Counted from the stretch's first letter, positions 1 through 8,485 are shown. The stretch is 34,452 nucleotides of DNA from an uncultured Caryophanales bacterium (GCA_947571655.1 CANOYR010000015.1:1-34452); one strand, 5' to 3'. The notes: a model not told the origin generated them from the letters alone. A program made the numbers and translations.

Positions 1-43
1 TATTTGAAATATGCTATTTTTCAACAATTATGGAAAGGAATAA

Positions 44-1786
44 ATGAATAATAAAGTTGAAGTAATAGCACCAACTTCTAAAACAATGTGCTTAAAAGGA
101 AATGTAAAATATACACTTATTCGTACTTGTGCTTATTGTAGAGTTAGTACAGACAATGAAGATCAGAAAACAAGTTATGACTCACAACGAATCCATTATA
201 AAAATATGATAGAAGAAAATCCTGATTGGGAGTTTGTAGGGATATATGCTGATGAAGGCATAACTGGTACTCAAACAAAGAAAAGAGAACAATTTAATCA
301 AATGATGAGTGATGCTCTAAGTGGTAAGATTGATTTAATATTAGCTAAATCAATATCTAGGTTTGCTCGTAATACAGTTGATACTTTAAATTGTGTAAGA
401 CTGCTTCGTGAACATAATGTAGATGTCTATTTTGAAAAAGAAAATATCCATACTCTAGGTTTATCCAATGAATTATTTTTAACTTTATATAGTGCTTTTG
501 CTCAAGCAGAAAGCGAATCTATTTCAGAAAATGTAAAAGCCGGTGTTCGTATGAAAATGAAACGTGGAGAATTGGTTGGAAAATATGCTCCATTTGGATA
601 TTTATACGATAAAGAAAAAGATATCATTTATCCAGATGAAAGTAAGAAAGATATTGTTACTTATATTTTTGAAGAATATTCAAAAGGTGTAGGCTTTAGA
701 ACAATAGCACTTAACTTAAATAGTCTAGGAATACCTAGTCCATCTAATTTAAAATGGTGTCATGCTTCTGTCAGAAGAATAATCATCAATGAAAAATATG
801 TAGGAGATTTAAAAACTGGAAAATATTATACGGAAAATGTATTAACACACAAAAAGAAAGTGAATTATGGAGAAAAAGAACAATACTTTACTTCTAATCA
901 TCATAAATCTATTATCTCTCGTGAATTATGGGATAAATGCCAAGAAATACTAACGATTAGAAGTAAAATTATCAAACCTGATGGAAACAGAGATAAGTTC
1001 AGTAGAAAGTATACTTTTAGTAGTAAAATCTTTTGTGGAATATGTGGAGAAAGATTTATCAGACGTTCTTATAAAATTAGAAGTAATAATAAAGTAGCTT
1101 ATTGGATATGTAGGAGCCACAGAAATAAAATTGAATGTTCCAATCTCATTCATTATAAACAAGAAGAATTAGAAGATATATTTGTAATTGCTTATAACAA
1201 ACTATTTCAAGATAGTAATAAATATATCAATTCATTTATGAAAAAAGTAAATGAAGTTATTAATGAAAAACAAGATAATCTTAATCATAAAAAGATACAA
1301 GATGAAATATCTAAATTGGAAAACAAGTTATCTAATCTCATTGATTTACAACTTGATAGCTCTATTTCAAAAGAGATATTGAACCAAAAAAGTTTTGAAA
1401 TTACAAACAAGATTAAAGAGTATGAACAACAGCTAAAAGATACTCAAGATATAGAAAATACTAGAAAACAAAAGTTAGAACAAATTGATAAAATATCCAA
1501 TACTCTAAAACATTATAAAGGTCTTACAAAATTTAATGAAGAAGTCTTTAATAGTTTAGTAGATAAAATCATTATTGGTGAAAAGTTAGAAAATGAAGAA
1601 GAAGATTTTTATAAGATTAAATTCATTCTAAAAACTGGAGACTTAATCAATAAAAATCTACCTAATGGAAAACTAGATATTGGTACTAGCTTTGGTAAAT
1701 ATGGTTTTACAATCACTAAACAAGAGTTAGAACAAAAAGAAGATAATGTGTCTGCCTATGTATTACAACGGCACTCTCATATATAA
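44..1786 (+). CDS. Large serine site-specific recombinase
   Basis: Large serine recombinases cut and rejoin attachment sites to integrate or excise phages and conjugative or mobilizable elements. The 580-residue protein has the expected order. A resolvase catalytic domain covers about residues 27-175, with the nucleophile Ser35 in CRVSTD and the SRFARN helix at 105-110. A recombinase DNA-binding domain follows at about 180-300, then a zinc ribbon with Cys331, Cys334, Cys356 and Cys365, and a coiled coil at about 395-500. Length is normal for the family, and no frameshift is seen. The ATG follows GGAAAGGA by 4 bases. Such genes normally lie at one end of their element; the rest of any element is probably left of the window or reaches to about 2640. 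The family is clear; the element type is unknown. Confidence 0.93.
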   Translation: MNNKVEVIAPTSKTMCLKGNVKYTLIRTCAYCRVSTDNEDQKTSYDSQRIHYKNMIEENPDWEFVGIYADEGITGTQTKKREQFNQMMSDALSGKIDLILAKSISRFARNTVDTLNCVRLLREHNVDVYFEKENIHTLGLSNELFLTLYSAFAQAESESISENVKAGVRMKMKRGELVGKYAPFGYLYDKEKDIIYPDESKKDIVTYIFEEYSKGVGFRTIALNLNSLGIPSPSNLKWCHASVRRIIINEKYVGDLKTGKYYTENVLTHKKKVNYGEKEQYFTSNHHKSIISRELWDKCQEILTIRSKIIKPDGNRDKFSRKYTFSSKIFCGICGERFIRRSYKIRSNNKVAYWICRSHRNKIECSNLIHYKQEELEDIFVIAYNKLFQDSNKYINSFMKKVNEVINEKQDNLNHKKIQDEISKLENKLSNLIDLQLDSSISKEILNQKSFEITNKIKEYEQQLKDTQDIENTRKQKLEQIDKISNTLKHYKGLTKFNEEVFNSLVDKIIIGEKLENEEEDFYKIKFILKTGDLINKNLPNGKLDIGTSFGKYGFTITKQELEQKEDNVSAYVLQRHSHI

Positions 1787-1843
1787 CCCTGCAATTTTTT
1801 TAACTCCATCATTAGATATTCCCATAATATCAACTCCTTTTAC

Positions 1844-1895
1844 AAAAAAAGAGGAGAAAGTAGTATTAATAAAGTCTAAATACTACTGACTCCTC
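1844..1895 (-). terminator. Rho-independent terminator of the leftward small-gene pair
   Basis: Arms GAGGAG/CTCCTC and AGTAGTATT/AATACTACT form a long hairpin at 1851-1895. On the minus strand it is followed by seven T (complement of 1844-1850). It ends transcription coming from the two leftward genes at 2026-2589 and may also block read-through from the recombinase. Confidence 0.8.
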
Positions 1896-2025
1896 AAAAT
1901 AATTCTTATTATAAATTTTTATTTCATTATGTTTATATTTTATCATAGATGTCCCTCCAGTTCTAGAGAAGATATCTCTTTTATTGGTTATTTATAATAT
2001 CACTTTTGAAAATATTGTCAATAGC

Positions 2026-2298
2026 TCATAGATTTTTAATATATTCTTGCAAATCACTAATATTTATACGTTTTTGTAGATTTTCTACATAGACATCTTT
2101 GCTATTATTGAATGCAAGGAAAGTAGTACCGTTAATTATTATCTTATTTGGTTCTATATAATTGATATTTGTTTTCTCAACTCTACGAATTGAACCATTA
2201 ATAAATGTTGGCTTAACATTACTAAAGTCACAAATAAATTGAATCCTAGTTTGTAGTTCTTCATTAATTGGTACTTCTTTAGTTATAATATTTAACAT
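2026..2298 (-). CDS. Small hypothetical protein (90 aa)
   Basis: I do not recognise this protein. It is soluble-looking, with mixed charge, no membrane segment and no cysteine cluster; the C-terminal part (NLQKRINISDLQEYIKNL) looks helical. The ATG at 2298 has AAAGGA about 6 bases upstream. The gene lies 15 bases after the winged-helix gene on the same strand and is followed by a strong terminator, so the two form one transcript. Its position beside a serine recombinase suggests element cargo or a chromosomal gene next to the insertion. No function can be given. Confidence 0.6.
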   Translation of the reverse strand: MLNIITKEVPINEELQTRIQFICDFSNVKPTFINGSIRRVEKTNINYIEPNKIIINGTTFLAFNNSKDVYVENLQKRINISDLQEYIKNL

Positions 2299-2313
2299 AA
2301 ATAAATTCCTTTC

Positions 2314-2589
2314 TTATCTTTCATAATCATCTTTATCCCACTCAGTATATGGAGTAGGAGCAGCAATTAATTTGCCTGTTTCGTTATCGTATTTAACATA
2401 TTTGTTAATTCTTAATTCAAGTAAAGCATCTTTGATTGTTTCTTTATCATCAGTACATAGTTTTTCAATTTCAGTACCAACAATCTCATCTTGAAATAAG
2501 ACAATACTTAATAAACCTTTAGCATTTAAAGATAAGTTTTTATCAGTTAAATATTTCATCGTTGTTTTATAGACATTGAACTGTTTCAT
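2314..2589 (-). CDS. Small winged-helix protein, phage/plasmid replication-type
   Basis: This 91-residue protein resembles the N-terminal winged-helix module of replisome-organizer or replication-initiator proteins of phages and plasmids in low-GC Gram-positives. The telling stretch is LTDKNLSLNAKGLLSIVL (about residues 14-31), where helix and turn precede a short helix-turn-helix (EIEKLCTDDKETIKDALLEL). It lacks the long C-terminal part of those initiators, so it is either a stand-alone regulator or a shortened one. AAAGGATGGTG precedes the ATG. It is first in a two-gene leftward transcript with the 90-residue protein. The family assignment is from pattern only. Confidence 0.6.
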   Translation of the reverse strand: MKQFNVYKTTMKYLTDKNLSLNAKGLLSIVLFQDEIVGTEIEKLCTDDKETIKDALLELRINKYVKYDNETGKLIAAPTPYTEWDKDDYER

Positions 2590-2630
2590 ATTTTCACCAT
2601 CCTTTCTTTTTAGATAGATGATTTATAAAC

Positions 2631-2656
2631 AAAAAAATCATTCTTTCGAATGATTT
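2631..2656 (-). terminator. Terminator of tRNA-Gly
   Basis: AAATCATTC, loop TTTC, GAATGATTT form a 9-bp hairpin at 2635-2656. On the minus strand it is followed by seven T (complement of 2631-2637). It lies about 40 bases downstream of the tRNA 3' end. Confidence 0.8.
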
Positions 2657-2695
2657 CTATATTAAACTCAGAAAAGTTCCGAGCAGATTCCTCAA

Positions 2696-2769
2696 TGGAG
2701 CGGATGAGGGGAATCGGACCCCCGTATTCAGCTTGGAAGGCTGGGGTTCTACCATTAAACTACATCCGC
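2696..2769 (-). tRNA. tRNA-Gly (anticodon UCC), CCA encoded
   Basis: On the minus strand the sequence reads GCGGATG...CATCCGC as acceptor arms, with D arm GTTT/GAAC, anticodon loop CTTCCAA (anticodon TCC) and a T arm containing GGTCCGATTCC. Discriminator T and an encoded CCA follow (complement of 2696-2699). It closely resembles the B. subtilis tRNA-Gly(UCC) as I recall it. Position 27-43 of the anticodon stem is a C-A mismatch; everything else pairs. It has its own promoter and terminator and appears intact. Confidence 0.96.
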
Positions 2770-2808
2770 ATTTACTATATTGTCCTTTTTCAATTAAAGA
2801 CAATATTA

Positions 2809-2836
2809 ATTATACTATAACTAAAGTAAATGTCAA
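2809..2836 (-). promoter_or_regulatory. Promoter of tRNA-Gly
   Basis: On the minus strand TTGACA (complement of 2831-2836), a 16-base spacer and TATAAT (complement of 2809-2814) make a near-consensus sigma-A promoter. It starts transcription about 30 bases before the mature tRNA. Confidence 0.85.
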
Positions 2837-2854
2837 CTACTTTTTAAAAACTTT

Positions 2855-3553
2855 TTAAAAATCTTCTTCTTCAAGAAAAGAATCCAAAGCCTTTTTTTCT
2901 TGAATATCCTCTCTCATTTTATATTTATGTTCATAAATGTAGAGGATTATTCCAAGGAAGGTTCCCAAGAAACCAAAAATTAGATCAGTCATTGTATCAA
3001 GAAGGGCATTTCTTCCAATCAAACTTTCCCCAGTTATTGATAAAAATCGTTGCATATTCGTTTGGAATATTCCATCGCTAATAAATTCATAAATTTCCCA
3101 GATACTTCCGATTGTGAAAGAAATACACATAGAAAGAAATAAAAGTGGAAATAAGTCAGGAGATCTTCTACGTAGAACTGTCTTTTGCATCCATTCTAAA
3201 GAGACAAAAAATAATAAAAGTCCACTAGAAAAGTGTAGTAGGCTATCCCAGCTTGGAATGAATAAATAAAAATGGCATAATTCTCCTAAAAATAAAGATG
3301 CAAAAAGAAATAGTAAATAAAAGCAATAAAGTAAAGGAGAAATTGAAATTTTATTTTGCATTCTCATTTTATAAGGAACTATAATTGCTAAGATTCCACT
3401 AAGAGCCTGTACAATAAAAAACCAAATAGGCTCATTTCCATAGGAAGAAGTTTGCAAACAAAGATATTGACTAAAATAAAACAAAATAGAGGCAATAAAA
3501 CAACTTCCAATTGCAATTTCTAAGTAATCTCGTACTGCTTCTAATTTCTTCAT
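2855..3553 (-). CDS. Multi-pass membrane protein, DUF2238-like
   Basis: This is a 232-residue integral membrane protein with about six hydrophobic segments (roughly 12-32, 44-60, 70-97, 105-120, 133-150, 188-206) and a charged C-terminal tail. Conserved-looking polar motifs sit at membrane borders: WDSLLH (102-107), WEIYEF (152-157) and DTMTDL (186-191). This pattern is what I remember of the DUF2238 group, whose biochemical role is not established. The ATG has AAGGTG about 10 bases upstream. It is the last gene of a leftward group behind the FAD/Rieske oxidoreductase (51-base gap) and runs toward the tRNA-Gly promoter. The membrane location is secure; the family name is moderate. Confidence 0.7.
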   Translation of the reverse strand: MKKLEAVRDYLEIAIGSCFIASILFYFSQYLCLQTSSYGNEPIWFFIVQALSGILAIIVPYKMRMQNKISISPLLYCFYLLFLFASLFLGELCHFYLFIPSWDSLLHFSSGLLLFFVSLEWMQKTVLRRRSPDLFPLLFLSMCISFTIGSIWEIYEFISDGIFQTNMQRFLSITGESLIGRNALLDTMTDLIFGFLGTFLGIILYIYEHKYKMREDIQEKKALDSFLEEEDF

Positions 3554-3604
3554 AAAATTTTTTCACCTTAATGTACTATATTCTAAGGGGAAAGAAATAT
3601 GACT

Positions 3605-5086
3605 TTATTTTTTTATTCGAATAGAAAAGGCAGCAGGACCTTCTAAAATATCTCCATCCATATTAAAACGAGAACCATGACATGGACAGTCCCAGGTTTT
3701 TTCTATTTCATTAAATATGAGTTTACACTTTAAGTGAGGACAAAGGTTATGTACAATATGTTTTTTTCCTTCTTGATCAATATAAACACCGCAATCTATT
3801 CCGTTAATTTTTAAAATCATCACAGGGGAAGAATAAAATCGTGGATTTTTATTAAAGTATGTTTTTGAATAGGCTTTTAAGTATTCTAACCCATTCGTAA
3901 TGGTTGGAATAATACTTGGTTTCATTGTGCGAAGAGGAGAAAACAGTTTTGTATAGCGATTTTCAATTTCTAAAATTTGATTACTTAAAATTTTTCCAGC
4001 AATGGTTCCATTGGTCATCCCCCAGGCCTGATAGCCAGTAGCGATGTATAAATTCGGTTGATTTTTATCTAAAATGCCAATCCAGGGAAGAGAATCATTC
4101 ATCATTAGATCTTGATTCATCCAAGAGTATTCTGGTTTCTTTTTAAAATAGCTAGTAAATTCTTCGCTACTTTTTTGATATCCTTCTTTATAATTAAGAA
4201 CGCTTGTTAATTTGTGCTCATTCGAACCATAAATTAAATAATCTTTATAAAAACGGATAGATTGTAAATTAGAATCGACATTTATCGCTGTAAAATTATA
4301 AGCTTTTTTTACCTTTCCAGCCTGTACATATTCTCTTTTTAAATAACTAAAAAGAGGGAAGAGTCCAGGCTTTAGAAAAAAAGGATAGTGGCAGGCAACA
4401 ATCACGATTTTACTGAAGAAATCTCCAGCAGTTGTACTTACTAAATAGCTCCCATCCTCTTGGAGTTTAATTTCCTGTACTAATGTATTTTGATGGAGAG
4501 TAACAGAATTTTGAATACTTTTTACAAGCCCCAATAGATACTTTAGAGGATGGAATACATAAGTATCCGATACAACAATTCCCTTTAAAATAGGAATTTC
4601 TTGGATAGGTAGGGAATTTATTTCCCCAACTTTAATGTCCCATCCTTCTAGCAGTTCCTTTTCCTTTTTTATTTTTGTTTGATTTTTTTCTTCATTTGTA
4701 TAGAGGAAGGAATCTACTTTTTCTAAATCACAATTAATTTTTTCCTTTTTTGCAATATCATTTATTATTTTAATCGCTTCCATTTGGGATTCAAAATAAA
4801 GTTTGCTAGTTTTCATTCCATAACTTTTTTCTAATTCCTGATAGATTGTTTGTTGTAAATAATTTAATTTTGCAGTTGTTTTTGAACTGATTCCCATTCC
4901 AATTTGACCTTTGTCTAATATAGTAATATGGTAATTGGAATCTTTTAAAAAATAGGCACAAGAAAGACCTGTAATTCCTGCTCCAATAATTAAAATGTCT
5001 GTATTTTTTTGTTCCTTTTTTTCCTTTTTTCTCTCTTTGTTTGAGATGGTTTTAAAATCTTTCATCCATATTGATTCTATCTTCAT
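3605..5086 (-). CDS. FAD-dependent oxidoreductase with C-terminal Rieske [2Fe-2S] domain (YhfW-like)
   Basis: The 493-residue protein fuses a DAO-type flavoprotein to a Rieske domain, the arrangement of Bacillus YhfW. The N-terminal dinucleotide fold shows DILIIGAGITGLSCAYFL (GxGxxG at 35-40) after a lysine-rich 30-residue lead. The Rieske cluster ligands are CPH at 449-451 and CPCH at 467-470 in the last 50 residues. The substrate is unknown for this family; it would couple FAD oxidation of a small molecule to the iron-sulfur centre. No export signal is seen, so it is likely cytoplasmic. Ribosome site GGTGA lies about 8 bases before the ATG. It is the middle gene between the CDF exporter and the DUF2238-like protein. 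Confidence 0.88.
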   Translation of the reverse strand: MKIESIWMKDFKTISNKERKKEKKEQKNTDILIIGAGITGLSCAYFLKDSNYHITILDKGQIGMGISSKTTAKLNYLQQTIYQELEKSYGMKTSKLYFESQMEAIKIINDIAKKEKINCDLEKVDSFLYTNEEKNQTKIKKEKELLEGWDIKVGEINSLPIQEIPILKGIVVSDTYVFHPLKYLLGLVKSIQNSVTLHQNTLVQEIKLQEDGSYLVSTTAGDFFSKIVIVACHYPFFLKPGLFPLFSYLKREYVQAGKVKKAYNFTAINVDSNLQSIRFYKDYLIYGSNEHKLTSVLNYKEGYQKSSEEFTSYFKKKPEYSWMNQDLMMNDSLPWIGILDKNQPNLYIATGYQAWGMTNGTIAGKILSNQILEIENRYTKLFSPLRTMKPSIIPTITNGLEYLKAYSKTYFNKNPRFYSSPVMILKINGIDCGVYIDQEGKKHIVHNLCPHLKCKLIFNEIEKTWDCPCHGSRFNMDGDILEGPAAFSIRIKK

Positions 5087-5135
5087 CAGTATTCACCAAT
5101 TATAGTATGAACAAAAAATATTAAATTATAAAAAC

Positions 5136-6002
5136 TTATTTTGATGGATTTACATGAACCATACAATGTTTCACAATAGGGAATTGCAGTTCTACTTGGT
5201 CGTGTACTGAATGAGCGATTTTGTGTGCATTTTCCAAGGAAAGATATGCAGGAACTCCAATTTCAACTTCTACATAAGCACGATTTCCAAATAAGCGAGT
5301 AGTTAAGCGATCGAGGGATTGAACATTTGGAACTGTTAAAATTAAACATCGTAGTTGAAATTCGGTTTGTCTACTGCAGGAAGTATCTAGAAGTTCTTTC
5401 AAAGCTTCTTTTCCAATATCAAATGCGACTTTAAGGATAATAATACAAATGATTAAACAAGCAAGACTATCGCACCAAAAGATTCCAATCATTCCTCCTA
5501 AAATTCCAATCATACTTCCAATAGAGGAAAGGGCATCGCTTCGATGATGCCAAGCATCGGCCATCAATGCGTTTGATTTGATTTGAATTGCGGTATTTTT
5601 GGTATACCAAAACATGAATTCTTTACTAAAGATAGAAACAACTGCAGCAATAAGTGCCAAAGTATTTGGAAAAGTAGTAGAATGGACAAATAAATTTTTG
5701 ATTCCTCCCCAACCAATCAAGCAGCCAGTACCAAAAAGAAGGAATGCTAGAAAAAAAGAGGAAATTGATTCTATTCTTTCATGTCCATAAGGATGTTCCT
5801 GATCAGCACCTTTCGAAGATAATTTTAATCCGATGATTACGATTAGTGTGCTAAAGACATCAGAAGCAGAGTGGAGGCTATCACTAATCATTGACATACT
5901 ATGTCCAAATATACCAGCGCAAAATTTAAAAGCAGAAAGAAAGAAGTTTAAAATAATTGTAATCCATGCAACTTTCAGTCCAATTTTTTCTTCTTTCTTC
6001 AT
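5136..6002 (-). CDS. Cation diffusion facilitator (CDF) divalent metal exporter
   Basis: This is a 288-residue CDF protein that exchanges cytoplasmic Zn, Fe, Mn or Co for protons across the membrane. Metal-site signatures are visible in two helices: SDSLHSASD (Asp41, His44, Asp48) and DAWHHRSDALSS (His152/His153, Asp156). HPYGHER at 70-76 is the usual motif after helix 2. Six membrane segments are followed by a cytoplasmic C-terminal ferredoxin-like domain (about 205-288) with AYVEVEIGVP and a final HCMVHVNP. The metal cannot be read from the sequence. GAGGTGATT precedes the ATG. It heads a leftward group and is divergent from truB. Confidence 0.92.
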   Translation of the reverse strand: MKKEEKIGLKVAWITIILNFFLSAFKFCAGIFGHSMSMISDSLHSASDVFSTLIVIIGLKLSSKGADQEHPYGHERIESISSFFLAFLLFGTGCLIGWGGIKNLFVHSTTFPNTLALIAAVVSIFSKEFMFWYTKNTAIQIKSNALMADAWHHRSDALSSIGSMIGILGGMIGIFWCDSLACLIICIIILKVAFDIGKEALKELLDTSCSRQTEFQLRCLILTVPNVQSLDRLTTRLFGNRAYVEVEIGVPAYLSLENAHKIAHSVHDQVELQFPIVKHCMVHVNPSK

Positions 6003-6024
6003 AAAAGAATCACCTCATTATTGG

Positions 6025-6033
6025 TAGTATATG
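6025..6033 (-). promoter_or_regulatory. Probable -10 element for the CDF gene group
   Basis: On the minus strand CATATACTA lies 22-30 bases upstream of the CDF start. The inner TATACT fits sigma-A. The whole word also fits the CATAnnnTA form of mother-cell sigma factors E/K. No convincing -35 box for either decides between them. Confidence 0.4.
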
Positions 6034-6129
6034 AAAAAGCAGATGAATGTTTCTAGATAATTTTAGTAGAATAAATGATAGAAACCATCCAAGGCTCCAT
6101 TTTATAATCTTTATATTTTATGGAGATCG

Positions 6130-6138
6130 TGCTATACT
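6130..6138 (+). promoter_or_regulatory. Extended -10 promoter of truB-murE
   Basis: TGCTATACT is an extended -10 (TGn plus TATACT). It lies 20 bases upstream of the truB ATG at 6158, so the message has a very short leader. No clear -35 is seen. Confidence 0.5.
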
Positions 6139-6157
6139 AAGAATGGATGTGGTATCA

Positions 6158-7054
6158 ATGAAAAGTGGTATTTTAGTAGTAAATAAACCAAAGGATATGA
6201 CAAGTAGAGAAGTTGTAAATTGTGTAGGAAAAATTTTTAATACCAAAAAAGTTGGACATACTGGAACCTTAGATCCATTGGCAGAGGGTGTTTTGGTTCT
6301 TGGAATTAATCAGGGAACTAAAATTATAGAGCCTTTAACTGCAACAGAAAAGGAGTATATTGCAGAGGTTGTGATGGGATTAGAAAGTGATACTTTAGAT
6401 ATTACTGGAGAACTTGTTGAGCATTCCATTAATAAAGAGTATCAAGAACAGGAAATTAAAGATGTTTTGTATAGTTTTTTAGGTAGTTATGAACAGGAAG
6501 TACCATTATATTCGGCGGTTCATGTAGGGGGAAAAAGATTATATGAATATGCAAGAAAAAAGGAAGATGTAATACCTCCTTCAAGAACTGTGATTATCAA
6601 AGAAATAGAATTTCTTGGAAAGCTTTCTATTCATGAAGAAAGACCTACTTTTCGATTTCGGGTTGTCGTTAGTAAAGGAAGTTATATTAGAAGTTTAATT
6701 CGTGATATCGGAGAAAGACTTGGATGCTTTTGCATTATGAAAAATTTACTGCGTACAAGGCAGGGTCATTTTTTTATTGAGGATGCGATTTCTCTAGAGA
6801 AAATTGAAGAGCAATCGTCATTAATAAAAATAGAGGATGCACTACGGATAAATTCGGAATATGATACAGTAGAAGTTCCCGAGGAATTGGAATTGAAAAT
6901 TCAAAATGGGGCAATTTTACCAAGAATCTTTTCAGGAACCTATGCGATTTTGTTAACAAAAGAACATGAACTTTTGGCAATTTATCAAAGAGATAGCAAA
7001 GATGATTCTTTGATGAGACCCTGGAAAGTATTTCTTAAGGAGAATGATAAATGA
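6158..7054 (+). CDS. truB: tRNA pseudouridine-55 synthase TruB
   Basis: TruB converts U55 in the T-loop of almost all tRNAs to pseudouridine. The protein begins MKSGILVVNKPKDMTSREVV, the classic TruB opening, and carries the catalytic Asp39 in GHTGTLDPLAEGVL. Later come the Y-containing motif (VPLYSAVHVGGKRLYEYARK) and the SKGSYIRSLIRDIG block. The start at 6158 gives 298 residues, the normal length. An in-frame ATG at 6143 is possible, but anything further upstream would run through the promoter. The ribosome site is weak (GGATGTGG). The stop overlaps the murE ATG (ATGA at 7051), so the two are translationally coupled. Confidence 0.94.
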   Translation: MKSGILVVNKPKDMTSREVVNCVGKIFNTKKVGHTGTLDPLAEGVLVLGINQGTKIIEPLTATEKEYIAEVVMGLESDTLDITGELVEHSINKEYQEQEIKDVLYSFLGSYEQEVPLYSAVHVGGKRLYEYARKKEDVIPPSRTVIIKEIEFLGKLSIHEERPTFRFRVVVSKGSYIRSLIRDIGERLGCFCIMKNLLRTRQGHFFIEDAISLEKIEEQSSLIKIEDALRINSEYDTVEVPEELELKIQNGAILPRIFSGTYAILLTKEHELLAIYQRDSKDDSLMRPWKVFLKENDK

Positions 7055-8472
7055 AAAAATTAAGTGAACTATATGAAGGATATGAAGACCTTCCAATTAA
7101 AGATATTAAAATTAATTCTAAGGAGGTAGAACCAGGAGATCTTTTTATTTGTACGATGGGAGTAACTGCAGATCGTCATGATTATATAGAAGATGCAATT
7201 TGTCATGGTGCGAGTGCAATTGTAGCAGAGAAGGATGTTTCATGTAGGGTTCCAGTTGTTCGAGTAGAAGATACTAATCGAGAATTGCCAATTCTTGCTT
7301 CTAAATTTTATGATTATCCAGAAAATCAGTTGAAAATAATTGCTGTAACAGGAACGAATGGAAAAACAACAGTTGCAGGAATTATTCAAGATTTGTTAGG
7401 AAATAAAGAGTGTGGTTATCTTGGAACGAATGGAATTCTTTGTAGTAAATTTCAGGAGCCTATTAGAAATACAACGCCAGATAGTGATCGATTATATAAG
7501 TATTTTCGAAGATTTGTAGATGCAGGATGTAAATATTTGAGTATGGAAACTTCTTCAGAAGCATATTTTAGAAATCGTCTAAATCACTTACAATTTGAAG
7601 TAGGAATCATTACAAATATTACAGAGGATCATTTAAATATTCATAAAACAATTAGAAATTATGTTGATTGTAAAAAACAGATGTTAAAACAAATCAAAGA
7701 AACAGGAACTTGTATTTTAAATATAGATGATGCTTATTTTGAGGAATGTGAGGACTTTATCAATTGTTCTTTTCTTACTTATGGAAAAAAAGAAGGGGCT
7801 TCTCTTCAAATTATTTCTTATCAGCTAGGAAATAAGAAAACTGAGGTTACTTTAAAATATGAAAACCAATTCTATACAATCGAAAGTCCCTTAGTAGGAG
7901 AATTTAATATTTATAATTTATGTGCAGCTATTCTTGCGTTAAAGGCAATTGGATGGAATATCGAACAAATTATTTCTCGAATTTCAAATATAAAAACGCC
8001 AAGAGGACGTTTAGAATTTTTAGAATTTGGGCAACCTTATAAAATTATTTTAGATTATGCTCATACTTCAGATGCCTTTTTAAAGATTTATCCATTTTTA
8101 AAATCTATTAAAATGGGGAAATTAATTACAGTTACAGGAAGTGCTGGGGGAAGAGAAGCTGAAAAGCGAGGTCCTATGGGAAAAGTTGTTTTAGAAAATT
8201 CTGATTTTGTTGTTTTTACTATGGATGATCCTAGAAATGAAGTGGTTGATTCTATCATTGATGATTTGGTAAGTATGTCCAATCAAGAAAATTATATGAG
8301 AATTATTGATCGGAAAGAGGCCATTCATTATGCTCTTTCAATCGCAAAGGAGGGAGATATTGTTTTAGTTGCAGGAAAAGGAATTGATAATTATATGGCT
8401 TTAGGAGATAATTATTTACCTTATTCTGATTTAGAGGTGATAGAACAATATTTTTTAAATAAGAAAGATTAA
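7051..8472 (+). CDS. murE: UDP-N-acetylmuramoyl-tripeptide synthetase (MurE-type ligase)
   Basis: MurE adds the third amino acid to UDP-MurNAc-L-Ala-D-Glu in the cytoplasm. The 473-residue protein has the N-terminal UDP-binding domain (NSKEVEPGDLFIC), the ATP loop GTNGKTT (101-107), TTPDS (141-145), NITEDHLNIH (189-198) and the C-terminal domain with VTGSAGGREAEKRG. The amino-acid selectivity motif reads DDPRNE (392-397), not the DNPRxE typical of diaminopimelate-adding enzymes, so Lys or another amino acid is possible. The usual MEVSSHA block reads METSSEA here (165-171). The gene overlaps truB by 4 bases instead of sitting in the division/wall cluster at 24.5-28.5 kb. Confidence 0.9.
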   Translation: MKKLSELYEGYEDLPIKDIKINSKEVEPGDLFICTMGVTADRHDYIEDAICHGASAIVAEKDVSCRVPVVRVEDTNRELPILASKFYDYPENQLKIIAVTGTNGKTTVAGIIQDLLGNKECGYLGTNGILCSKFQEPIRNTTPDSDRLYKYFRRFVDAGCKYLSMETSSEAYFRNRLNHLQFEVGIITNITEDHLNIHKTIRNYVDCKKQMLKQIKETGTCILNIDDAYFEECEDFINCSFLTYGKKEGASLQIISYQLGNKKTEVTLKYENQFYTIESPLVGEFNIYNLCAAILALKAIGWNIEQIISRISNIKTPRGRLEFLEFGQPYKIILDYAHTSDAFLKIYPFLKSIKMGKLITVTGSAGGREAEKRGPMGKVVLENSDFVVFTMDDPRNEVVDSIIDDLVSMSNQENYMRIIDRKEAIHYALSIAKEGDIVLVAGKGIDNYMALGDNYLPYSDLEVIEQYFLNKKD

Positions 8473-8485
8473 AATGATCAAAATT

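Noticed and set aside
5098..5115. Sigma-E-like -10 (CATACTAT) upstream of the FAD/Rieske gene
   Set aside because: It is so close to the start codon that the ribosome site would be missing from the message, and the matching -35 word is only 7 bases away.
6047..6157. In-frame upstream extension of truB (37 residues from ATG 6047)
   Set aside because: It would run through the extended -10 promoter, does not resemble TruB, and the family starts at the residue encoded at 6158.
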